Positions 1 to 8,472 of a DNA stretch of 8,472 bases are shown here, piece by piece. A model generated the notes under the pieces. The model was not told where the DNA came from and did no database searches. It was given only the letters and a program-made list of their open reading frames with translations. A program made the position numbers and the translations under genes. This DNA is from Planctomycetota bacterium. Lineage in GTDB: Bacteria > Planctomycetota > Phycisphaerae > WQYP01. Location: positions 1-8,472 of the forward strand of contig JAJZGH010000222.1 of the NCBI GenBank assembly GCA_021798635.1, read 5' to 3'. How positions within the stretch are numbered: the first letter of the stretch is position 1; each line of letters opens with the position of its first letter.

Positions 1-25
1 AAAAAAGGATACCCTAACCAACGCC

Positions 26-66
26 ACGGTTTCGACCGTTTTCGTCCCCGCCAATTATGGGACGAA
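26..66. other. Two adjacent hairpins near the left edge
   Basis: The first hairpin is ACGGT-TTCG-ACCGT (26-39), a 5-bp stem with a TTCG loop followed directly by TTTT. The second is TTCGTCCC (41-48) pairing perfectly with GGGACGAA (59-66) around a 10-nt loop. The first could be a weak terminator of a forward gene lying to the left of the window. The second has no T tract. Alternatively both belong to a structured leader or small RNA. No riboswitch family that I know matches. Confidence 0.35.
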
Positions 67-174
67 GGAAAGTTCCATCTTCCAGGCGTTCCTACACGGT
101 TTTTGAGGATAATGTTCGATAACCTTCATGTCAACCTGATTTTAGCAACGCCTTTACCGATTCTTAACAATTCC

Positions 175-195
175 CTTACATGCCCAACATGTAAG
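175..195. promoter_or_regulatory. Perfect inverted repeat, possible operator
   Basis: CTTACATG (175-182) and CATGTAAG (188-195) form a perfect 8-bp inverted repeat around CCCAA. The short AT-rich arms and the one-helical-turn spacing (13 bp centre to centre) are typical of binding sites for dimeric helix-turn-helix regulators. It lies about 200 bp upstream of the glycosyltransferase start. No T tract follows, so a terminator is unlikely. The cognate regulator is not in the window. Confidence 0.35.
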
Positions 196-395
196 CAAGC
201 GGCCCATTAACGGTAATATTATCAGCACTCCTTTAAATCATGTGCGTGCAACAGGCAGAAGAAAATACAATAATGCCTTAAATTCGCACGTTCTCGCGTA
301 AATAAGCAGCAGATTAAAGAAAATATGGTACATTTCACGATGAACGGAACTGGATTGTTGTCAGTCTCCACCGTAGCTTAGCGGACGCCTTGATC

Positions 396-1646
396 ATGAT
401 AAATAAAAATTCTCCGTCCGCTGGAATTCTCCTGATTTTCAGCCAAACTTTCGCGCCCGATCCGGCGGCCGTCGGGCAACATATCACCGATGCCGCTATT
501 GCCATGGCCAAACGCGGCCATGCCGTGCGCGTGTACGCCTCAAGCCGCGGATACGAAGATCCCACCCGGCAGTACCCCTTAAAAGAAAACATGCAGGGGG
601 TGGACGTTCGACGCCTGCGTTTAAGTTCCTTCGGTAAAAAGAACCTCCTGATCCGCATTATCGGAACCGCCAGCTTTCTTATTCAATGTTTCTTTATTGG
701 TTTATTTACCCCCAAAGTAAAAGGCATTCTATTTAGCACTTCGCCACCCATGATCGGATTTGCCGCCGCATGTATTGGTTTGCTGCGGCGTGTGCCCATT
801 GCTTACTGGGCGATGGATCTGAATCCTGATCAGCTCATCATGATGGGGAAAATTAAAGAGCACAGTCTTCGCGCCCGCATGTTGGAACGCGTGAATCGTT
901 TTATTCTTGGCCGTTCGGCCGCCATATTTGTTCTGGACCGATTCATGGCTGACCGCTTGGCCAAACGGGGCGACTATGTAAAAAAAATCCACATTGATCC
1001 GCCTTGGCCGCATGAACATGTTATTGAACCGGTGCCGCCGCAGAACAACCCTTTCCGCATTGAGCACGGCCTGCGCGGCAAATTTATTATCATGTACAGC
1101 GGCAATCACAGCCCCGCCAATCCACTGGATACCGTCCTTCATGCCGCCATAGCATTAAAAAATGATACTGACCTGCGATTTGTTTTTGTCGGAGGCGGAT
1201 TGGGAAAAAAGCAAATTCAGGCCTGCATTTTGGAGCATCAATTAACCAATGTGCTGTCATTACCCTATCAACCGCTGGAATCCCTTAAATTTTCACTCTC
1301 CGCAGCGGATGTGCATTTGGTAAGTCTCGGAGAAAATATGGTGGGGATAATTCATCCGTGCAAAATTTATGGAGCCATGGCCGCCGGAAAGCCCATACTT
1401 TTTCTGGGTCCCAGCCCCAGCCATATTGCGGATATATTCCAGGAGCATGAAATCGGCTGGCAAATTCGACATGGTGATACCGACGGTACCGTGGACGCGA
1501 TTATGCGCATTCGCAGCACTCCGCAGGCGCAGCTTAGCCGCATGGGCCGCAATGCCCAGCATCTGCTGCGCGAACGGCTAAGTCAGGAAACCCTCTGCAA
1601 CCGCTTCTGCGACCGTCTGGAAAGCGCTCTTTCCCTTCACGCGTAG
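396..1646 (+). CDS. Glycosyltransferase family 4 protein, WbuB-like
   Basis: Predicted cytoplasmic GT-B-fold sugar transferase that moves a sugar from a nucleotide-sugar donor onto a lipid-linked or polysaccharide acceptor during surface polysaccharide synthesis. Visible features (416 aa from ATG 396): an N-terminal Rossmann half beginning with the ILLIFSQTFAPD strand and loop (about 11-22), typical of WbuB-type GT4 enzymes; a hydrophobic patch at about 84-105 and another at 118-130 that may bind the membrane; MDLNPDQ at 140-146; the donor-domain start IIMYSGNHSPANP (about 231-243); FVFVGGG (about 263-268); and the donor-site motif HPCKIYGAMAAGKP (about 320-333), the counterpart of the usual PSK.YEYMAAGKP. 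Glycine replaces the usual second glutamate there. The length fits the family. A TTG at 390 is in frame, but ATG 396 sits better behind the weak GCGGA at 381-385; neither has a strong ribosome site. Sugar and acceptor cannot be told, and no partner genes are visible. Confidence 0.88.
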   Translation: MINKNSPSAGILLIFSQTFAPDPAAVGQHITDAAIAMAKRGHAVRVYASSRGYEDPTRQYPLKENMQGVDVRRLRLSSFGKKNLLIRIIGTASFLIQCFFIGLFTPKVKGILFSTSPPMIGFAAACIGLLRRVPIAYWAMDLNPDQLIMMGKIKEHSLRARMLERVNRFILGRSAAIFVLDRFMADRLAKRGDYVKKIHIDPPWPHEHVIEPVPPQNNPFRIEHGLRGKFIIMYSGNHSPANPLDTVLHAAIALKNDTDLRFVFVGGGLGKKQIQACILEHQLTNVLSLPYQPLESLKFSLSAADVHLVSLGENMVGIIHPCKIYGAMAAGKPILFLGPSPSHIADIFQEHEIGWQIRHGDTDGTVDAIMRIRSTPQAQLSRMGRNAQHLLRERLSQETLCNRFCDRLESALSLHA

Positions 1647-1651
1647 AACGG

Positions 1652-1728
1652 GCCTGTTCCTTAACCGATGCTCTTCTTCAGCGCGTCCGGGGTTTTCGGA
1701 CAGCACGTTTTACATCTTATGAACAGGC
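1652..1728 (+). other. Long-range inverted repeat after the glycosyltransferase
   Basis: GCCTGTTC (1652-1659) is repeated exactly inverted as GAACAGGC (1721-1728). Inside it lies a smaller hairpin, GTCCG (1685-1689) with CGGAC (1697-1701). In RNA this would form a stem with a nested hairpin just after the glycosyltransferase stop, a possible imperfect terminator, although there is no clean T tract. The right arm also falls in the spacer of the katG promoter. Confidence 0.35.
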
Positions 1729-1737
1729 TTCTATATT
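1709..1737 (+). promoter_or_regulatory. katG promoter, sigma70-like
   Basis: TTTACA (1709-1714, five of six matches to TTGACA) and TATATT (1732-1737, five of six matches to TATAAT) are separated by exactly 17 bp. Transcription would start near 1744, giving a katG leader of about 110 nt. This is the best-formed promoter in the window. I see no clear OxyR, PerR or Fur site, though the spacer carries one arm (GAACAGGC) of a long-range inverted repeat. Confidence 0.65.
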
Positions 1738-1771
1738 AAAAGGCCTGCAGATTTGTTGTAGCTTCTGTGGA

Positions 1772-4033
<2,262 letters not shown>

Positions 4034-4086
4034 TTAGCTTGTCCCTGTTTCTCTTCGACCGCAGTAAGCGGTAGGGGAGGTATTGC

Positions 4087-4146
4087 GTGACTCGATTGGG
4101 ATACGTTTTGCGTTGTTGCGGATCGACGGTCACGGCCGATTGTTGA
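4087..4146 (+). other. Possible 19-codon micro-ORF after katG
   Basis: A strong Shine-Dalgarno-like GGGGAGG (4074-4080) stands 6 nt before a GTG at 4087 that opens a 19-codon frame ending at TGA 4144-4146. The frame runs into the left arm of the katG terminator hairpin. A short hairpin, ACCGC-AGTAA-GCGGT (4058-4072), lies just before it. The peptide is not recognisable, and there is no forward gene downstream for it to regulate, so this may be chance. Confidence 0.15.
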
Positions 4147-4166
4147 TCAACGATCGGTCGTGTTTT
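4131..4166 (+). terminator. Intrinsic terminator of katG
   Basis: CACGGCCGAT (4131-4140) pairs with ATCGGTCGTG (4153-4162) over 10 bp with one G-U, and the enclosed GTTGATCAAC (4142-4151) is itself a perfect palindrome that extends the stem. TTTTCTATT follows at 4163. It lies about 100 bp after the katG stop and about 20 bp before the end of the converging reductase remnant. On the minus strand the hairpin is not followed by a T tract, so it should act mainly for katG. Confidence 0.8.
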
Positions 4167-4184
4167 CTATTCCGTTCCTGCTGC

Positions 4185-5139
<955 letters not shown>

Positions 5140-6006
5140 TTATCCGAATTGGCCGGTGACATACGCCAGGGTTTGCTGGTGTTCGGGGTTGTGGAAGATT
5201 TTATCGGTGGCACCGACTTCAATCAGGTTGCCCATATAAAAAAACGCGGTCTGATGGGCCACGCGCACGGCCTGGTGCATATTGTGCGTGACAATCACGA
5301 TGGTCATGGTTTTGCTTAATTCATTGATCAGCGATTCAATGGTTTTCGTGGCGATGGGATCAAGCGCCGAACACGGCTCATCCATCAGCAGCACTTCAGG
5401 GTCTACCGCGATGGCCCGGGCAATGCAAAGACGCTGCTGCTGGCCCCCTGAAAGAGACAACGCGGAAATATGCAGGCGGTCTTTTACCTCGTCCCAAAGT
5501 CCGGCAGCGCGTAAAGATTTCTCAACTTTGTCGGCAATCACTGTCTTTCCGCGAATGCCATGAATCCGCAGCGGATAGGCCACATTTTCAAAAATGCTTT
5601 TGGGAAATGGATTGGGCTTCTGAAATACCATGCCCGTGCGTTTGCGTAATTCCATCACATCCACCCGGCGGTCATAAATATCGGCACCATGGATTTTGAT
5701 GCTGCCACGGACTTGGCAATGGCGGATCAGATCATTCATACGGTTAAAGCAGCGCAGAATCGTTGATTTGCCGCAGCCTGACGGCCCGATGAACGCGGTC
5801 ACTTCGCCATGGGCGATGTGCAGATTCACGCCATGAACCGCCCGGCCTTTGCCGTAAAATACTTCGAGGTTGTTAATTTCTATGGCCTGCCGCTTGACGT
5901 GCGGATCCCGAGCTACGGGTATCAGGCGTGGCGGGTTTGCGGCATGACCGTTATGTCGCGAAGCGTGCGAGCGTGAAGCGGACTCAGTTGTAATTGGCGG
6001 TGTCAT
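5140..6006 (-). CDS. pstB: Phosphate ABC transporter ATP-binding protein PstB
   Basis: ATPase that powers the PstSCAB high-affinity phosphate importer on the inner face of the cytoplasmic membrane. From ATG 6006 the product is 288 aa: a hydrophilic, poorly conserved N-terminal extension of about 40 residues, then the PstB core. Visible motifs are Walker [10 protein letters not shown] (74-82) followed by the PstB-typical [12 protein letters not shown]-loop in [14 protein letters not shown] (Q129), signature LSGGQQQR (185-192), Walker [14 protein letters not shown] (205-217), H-loop H241 in VIVTHNM, and the family's C-terminal [15 protein letters not shown]. The start is set by GGAGG at 6015-6019, 8 nt before ATG 6006; an in-frame ATG at 6072 would add 22 residues but has no such site. 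No pstS, pstC, pstA or phoU adjoins it, so its membrane partners must be encoded elsewhere or the gene is an orphan. It diverges from the phosphate symporter at 6394 across a shared control region. Confidence 0.96.
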   Translation of the reverse strand: MTPPITTESASRSHASRHNGHAANPPRLIPVARDPHVKRQAIEINNLEVFYGKGRAVHGVNLHIAHGEVTAFIGPSGCGKSTILRCFNRMNDLIRHCQVRGSIKIHGADIYDRRVDVMELRKRTGMVFQKPNPFPKSIFENVAYPLRIHGIRGKTVIADKVEKSLRAAGLWDEVKDRLHISALSLSGGQQQRLCIARAIAVDPEVLLMDEPCSALDPIATKTIESLINELSKTMTIVIVTHNMHQAVRVAHQTAFFYMGNLIEVGATDKIFHNPEHQQTLAYVTGQFG

Positions 6007-6147
6007 GGTAAATACCTCCGCGATTTTCAGTCGCCTGCTTTTGGCTTGTCTGCCCGGCATACGCCAAAGCAAAGGTTCATCAAGCCTGTGAGATAACAGT
6101 ATGACATTGGTAGGGACGGGAGCAAGGGTTTTCCAGTGAAAAAGCCC

Positions 6148-6201
6148 ATATTAGCGCAACATTATCCATTGGATGACGCAGTGTTAGCGCAATGCTAATA
6201 T
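6148..6201. repeat. Direct and inverted repeat cluster, possible operator
   Basis: TTAGCGCAA occurs twice, at 6151-6159 and 6184-6192, spaced 33 bp or about three helical turns. Overlapping these, ATATTAGC (6148-6155) is inverted exactly as GCTAATAT (6194-6201). Between them lies the palindrome ATCCA-T-TGGAT (6164-6174). The right-hand copy sits at the -35 position relative to the TATAAT at 6205, where no -35 consensus exists. That arrangement suits an activator-dependent promoter or a looping operator. Confidence 0.5.
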
Positions 6202-6204
6202 ATT

Positions 6205-6210
6205 TATAAT
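6205..6210 (+). promoter_or_regulatory. -10 box of the phosphate symporter
   Basis: TATAAT is a perfect -10 match, but the sequence 16-18 bp upstream (around 6181-6188) does not resemble TTGACA. Transcription would start near 6217, giving a leader of about 177 nt. The AT-rich surroundings make a chance match possible; use of this box by the symporter is inferred from position and direction. Confidence 0.4.
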
Positions 6211-6252
6211 AATGAATATACGTTAAACAGAATAGTATGATGGCGGCTGACC

Positions 6253-6298
6253 AGCATATTCACGAAAAATTAACAGAAAATAAGCAGAATTAAAACAC
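6253..6298 (-). promoter_or_regulatory. Pho-box-like phased repeats with -10, toward pstB
   Basis: Read on the plus strand, four 7-bp units are separated by 4-bp A/T spacers: TTCACGA (6259-6265), TTAACAG (6270-6276), TAAGCAG (6281-6287) and AAAACAC (6292-6298), an exact 11-bp period. On the minus strand the central pair reads CTGCTTA-TTTT-CTGTTAA, matching the 7+4+7 layout of the PhoB box (CTGTCAT-AAAN-CTGTCAC), though with divergent bases. A -10-like TATGCT (6258-6253) lies 11 nt beyond, close to the 10-nt spacing at E. coli phoA. It would give pstB a leader of roughly 240 nt. The A-tracts could instead be simple curved DNA. Confidence 0.4.
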
Positions 6299-6393
6299 TC
6301 ATCGGATAAAAAATAGATCGGTTATGGTCCGTTGGCCCAGCGAAAGCCAGTGTCGGTTTTTCGGGTACCGCGGGTTTTTAGGAGTCAATTATC

Positions 6394-7860
6394 ATGGCAG
6401 CGGTCAACAATGACGTTATGGCCCGGGAAGTGTCGGAAGCGCTGAATGAAGTAAAATTCAGCGGCTTTCATCTGCGGGCCATCATCACGGCGGGCATGGG
6501 ATTTTTTACCTCGGCTTATGATCTTGCGGTCATCGGCACGGCCATCGCATTATTCGCCGGGCCGTGGATGACGAAAATGTATGGCAGTCATCCCACAGCG
6601 CACCAGAAAGTGGAATTCGCGTTTTTGATCGGTCTGATTGGATCCATCTCCCTATTTGCCACATTTCTTGGAGCTTTGTTTTTTGGCACTATCGCAGACA
6701 AGTATGGCCGCAAGCGGATTTACGGCATTGAAGCTGCACTGATGGCGATTGGCGCTATCGGCAGCGCTTTTGCGGGTGGACCGATCGCCATGCTGCTCTG
6801 GCGTACCGTCATGGGCTTTGGCATCGGCGGGGATTATCCGCTTTCCGCTGTGATTATGAGCGAATACGCCAATCGAACCGATCGCGGCAAGATGGTAGGC
6901 ATGGTGTTTTCCGGCCAAGCCTTGGGTTTTCTCGCCGGCCCCGTGATTGCCTTGACCATGCTGGCGGCGGGCGTTAATCATGAATTGACCTGGCGCATCC
7001 TTCTGGGCATCGGGGCCATCCCGGCGGCGGCGGTTATTCTGCTGCGGCGCACCATGCCCGAATCACCGCGCTGGCAGTCGCGGGCTATGGGCCAAGGAGA
7101 AAAGGCGTCAGCGGATCTGGCCGCTTATTCCGACGGCATCGCCCGTGCCGGCGGCCGTGATACGGTCATTAAAGAACCTCTATCGAAATACATTCCCACG
7201 TTGATCGGCACGGCGGGCACCTGGTTCCTGCTGGATTATGTGTACTACGGCAATACCGTGTGCATGCCGCAGATTATCAAACAGGTGGCCCCGCACGCCA
7301 ATATTCTCACCAGCACCGCATGGAATGTACTGATCTTCGGACTTTTTGCGGTGGTTGGTTATGTAACAGCTTTCATGACCTGCGATAAGCTGGGGCGTAA
7401 ATTTATACAACTTTTAGGCTTCGCGATGATGGCGGTCACCTTTGGCCTTATCGGTCTGGTACCGCAATTGAGCACCATGGCGGTGCCGTTTATTCTGGTG
7501 TTTGGAATCAGTTATTTCTTCACTGAATTTGGCCCCAATGTGACCACGTTCATACTCGCGGCGGAACTCTATCCGGTGAATCTGCGGACCACAGGCCACG
7601 GCATTTCGGCGGGCTTGGGCAAGTTTGGAGCTTTTCTCGGAGTATTTCTGTTCCCCGTTATCAGCACAACGATGGGGTTCCGCGGATCGCTGCTGCTTTC
7701 CTCCGGATTGGCGGTGCTTGGCGTGGTTGTCACAGCGGTGTTTGTCAAAGAACCCGCGGGTAAATCATTGGAAGAAGCGGGCCGGGAATCCGGATGGGAG
7801 CCGACACCACAGGAAATTTCCCGCGAAGCCCTGCGAACCCCGGCGGGTGCCTCGGCGTAA
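6394..7860 (+). CDS. MFS phosphate:H+ symporter, PHS/PHO84-like
   Basis: Inner-membrane transporter of the phosphate:H+ symporter family, related to yeast Pho84 and Piriformospora PiPT, predicted to import inorganic phosphate with protons. The 488-aa product has about twelve hydrophobic segments, the first at about 27-54 and the last ending near 450, with a cytoplasmic loop at about 217-265. MFS loop motifs are DKYGRKR (102-108) and DKLGRKF (331-337). The phosphate site known from PiPT is conserved: D147 and Y148 in GIGGDYPLSAV, Q175 in GQALGFL, W277, D281 and Y285 in WFLLDYVYYG, and K410 in GLGKFGAF. In the first helix the usual TDAYDL reads TSAYDL, so S40 replaces one of two acidic residues while D43 stays. 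AGGAG at 6380-6384 stands 9 nt before the ATG. It is a single-gene unit with a terminator at 7892-7925, divergent from pstB, which supports the phosphate assignment. Other organophosphate or sugar substrates are less likely. Confidence 0.92.
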   Translation: MAAVNNDVMAREVSEALNEVKFSGFHLRAIITAGMGFFTSAYDLAVIGTAIALFAGPWMTKMYGSHPTAHQKVEFAFLIGLIGSISLFATFLGALFFGTIADKYGRKRIYGIEAALMAIGAIGSAFAGGPIAMLLWRTVMGFGIGGDYPLSAVIMSEYANRTDRGKMVGMVFSGQALGFLAGPVIALTMLAAGVNHELTWRILLGIGAIPAAAVILLRRTMPESPRWQSRAMGQGEKASADLAAYSDGIARAGGRDTVIKEPLSKYIPTLIGTAGTWFLLDYVYYGNTVCMPQIIKQVAPHANILTSTAWNVLIFGLFAVVGYVTAFMTCDKLGRKFIQLLGFAMMAVTFGLIGLVPQLSTMAVPFILVFGISYFFTEFGPNVTTFILAAELYPVNLRTTGHGISAGLGKFGAFLGVFLFPVISTTMGFRGSLLLSSGLAVLGVVVTAVFVKEPAGKSLEEAGRESGWEPTPQEISREALRTPAGASA

Positions 7861-7891
7861 TGGATTATTGAGAGCGGAGCAAGTTTCCCCA

Positions 7892-7925
7892 GGGGCCAGA
7901 CGTGATTCACGCCTGGCCCCTTTTA
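7892..7925 (+). terminator. Intrinsic terminator of the phosphate symporter
   Basis: GGGGCCAG (7892-7899) and CTGGCCCC (7913-7920) pair perfectly, CGTG (7901-7904) pairs with CACG (7908-7911), and only one A/C mismatch interrupts the 13-step stem around an ATT loop. TTTTA follows directly. It lies 31 bp after the symporter stop and separates it cleanly from the methyltransferase. Confidence 0.93.
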
Positions 7926-7940
7926 TGCGCCCGCCATCGC

Positions 7941-7954
7941 TATACTTAAGGCGG
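7941..7954 (+). promoter_or_regulatory. Possible -10 box and ribosome site of the methyltransferase
   Basis: TATACT (7941-7946) matches a -10 box at five of six positions, and AAGGCGG (7948-7954) is a moderate Shine-Dalgarno 6 nt before ATG 7961. If the box is used, the transcript would start about 8 nt before the ATG and be nearly leaderless, losing most of that ribosome site. The -35 position falls in the symporter terminator and shows no consensus. Confidence 0.3.
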
Positions 7955-7960
7955 TGCGAT

Positions 7961-8472
7961 ATGGCGTGGCCATGGTTTTATGATTTGGCCGTTTCTCCAC
8001 TGGAAGTTCTGGGATTATCCCGGCGGCGGAAGAATCTCGTGGCCCAGGCTGCGGGCCGAGTTTTGGAAATCGGTGGCGGAACCGGGGTGAATTTATCTCA
8101 TTACCGCACCAACTGTCGACTGGTTCTCACCGAGCCGGATGAGGCTATGCTTCGCCGTGCCGCCAAGCGGCGCATTCTCGGAGCGCGTACGGCGAGCTTG
8201 GTGGCGGCCGATGCGCAGTGCCTGCCGTTCCAGTCCAAAAGTTTTGATGTGGTCGTAGCCACCCTGACGTTCTGTACCATTCCCCAACCGGCGATGGCCT
8301 TCCGGGAAGCTCATCGCGTGTTGCGACCCGGTGGAAAGCTGTTGCTGTTGGAACATGTCCGCGCCACAAGCCCATGGATTGCCCGGCTGCAAAATGCGTT
8401 AACGCCTTCCTGGCGCATACTCGCCGATGGCTGTCACCTTAATCGCGATACCTTAGGCGTGGCCACGGCCAA
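7961..8472 (+). CDS. Class I SAM-dependent methyltransferase, 3' end missing
   Basis: The first 170 codons of a small-molecule-type methyltransferase (Methyltransf_11-like), open to the right edge of the window. The SAM-binding Rossmann fold is clear: motif I VLEIGGGTGVN (34-44), the acidic end of strand 2 in VLTEPD (55-60), AADAQCLPF (82-90) contacting the adenine, FDVVVATLTFCTI (95-107), and the post-III motif REAHRVLRPGGKLLLLEHVR (115-134). The combination of FCTI, LLLEHVR and the later PSWRILADGCHLNRDT resembles the METTL7-like/phospholipid-methyltransferase-like group, but the substrate cannot be told. The N-terminus, MAWPWFYDLAVSPLE, is typical of this group and supports ATG 7961. It is separated from the symporter by a strong terminator, so it is a new transcription unit with a weak candidate promoter. 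The missing C-terminus probably amounts to a few tens of residues. Confidence 0.88.
   Translation, partial: MAWPWFYDLAVSPLEVLGLSRRRKNLVAQAAGRVLEIGGGTGVNLSHYRTNCRLVLTEPDEAMLRRAAKRRILGARTASLVAADAQCLPFQSKSFDVVVATLTFCTIPQPAMAFREAHRVLRPGGKLLLLEHVRATSPWIARLQNALTPSWRILADGCHLNRDTLGVATA

Larger units (their letters stand above)
1..395. other. Non-coding region upstream of the glycosyltransferase
   Basis: I see no credible gene in this stretch on either strand; the only open frame reaching in is antisense to the glycosyltransferase. The DNA is more AT-rich than the coding regions and holds several inverted repeats: a small hairpin at 26-39, an adjacent 8-bp-stem hairpin at 41-66, and a perfect 8-bp inverted repeat at 175-195. 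I could not find a convincing promoter with both boxes. AT-rich -10-like strings occur around 214-222 (TAATAT, TATTAT) but lack a good -35. It probably contains the 3' flank of a gene off the left edge plus the control region of the glycosyltransferase. Confidence 0.6.
6007..6393. promoter_or_regulatory. Divergent control region, pstB / phosphate symporter
   Basis: This 387-bp region holds no gene. From left to right it contains the pstB ribosome site (GGAGG, minus strand, 6015-6019), a repeat cluster at 6148-6201, a consensus -10 TATAAT at 6205-6210, four phased 11-bp repeats at 6259-6298, and the symporter ribosome site AGGAG at 6380-6384. Its centre is markedly AT-rich compared with the flanking genes. 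Both flanking genes concern phosphate uptake, so shared control by phosphate is likely, though inferred. Confidence 0.7.

Noticed and set aside
6007..6072. Longer PstB from ATG 6072
   Set aside because: The extra 22 residues are not PstB-like and lack a ribosome site, whereas ATG 6006 has GGAGG at 8 nt spacing.
6080..6107. Pho box candidate TGTCATACTGTTAT on the minus strand upstream of pstB
   Set aside because: The two half-site-like parts are spaced 8 bp rather than the 11 bp needed for a PhoB box; the phased array at 6259-6298 fits better.

Overview
The window looks like ordinary chromosomal DNA from a free-living, probably Gram-negative bacterium of moderate GC content. It holds five full-length or partial genes and one broken one, and most are separate transcription units with their own ribosome sites, promoters or terminators. 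I cannot name the phylum. A PHO84-type phosphate symporter, a lone pstB and an exopolysaccharide-type glycosyltransferase in one neighbourhood would fit several environmental groups (Planctomycetota- or Acidobacteriota-like), but this is only an impression. There is no tRNA, rRNA, CRISPR array, phage gene or intact insertion sequence.

Layout: (1) positions 1-395 are non-coding and rich in inverted repeats. (2) A family-4 glycosyltransferase of the WbuB type runs forward (396-1646). (3) A well-formed sigma70-like promoter and a hairpin-rich leader precede a complete bifunctional catalase-peroxidase gene, katG (1853-4033), which ends in a strong intrinsic terminator. (4) On the minus strand lies an aldo/keto reductase gene (4185 to about 4880) that has lost its first third, including most of the catalytic tetrad; about 255 bp of unassigned DNA separates its homologous part from pstB. 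(5) pstB, the phosphate ABC-transporter ATPase, is on the minus strand (5140-6006). (6) A 387-bp divergent control region follows, with phased 11-bp repeats resembling Pho boxes, a 9-bp direct repeat and a consensus -10 box. (7) A PHS/PHO84-like phosphate:H+ symporter of the major facilitator superfamily runs forward (6394-7860) and ends at a near-perfect terminator. (8) A class I SAM-dependent methyltransferase starts at 7961 and runs off the right edge.

The most coherent functional unit is the divergent pair pstB / phosphate symporter: two phosphate-uptake components back to back over a shared control region, with no pstS, pstC, pstA or phoU in view. katG is an independent peroxide-defence unit. 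The glycosyltransferase points to surface polysaccharide synthesis, but its pathway partners are not in the window. I found no clearly new multi-gene system. The points most worth checking are the phosphate control region, the structured katG leader and the truncated reductase.
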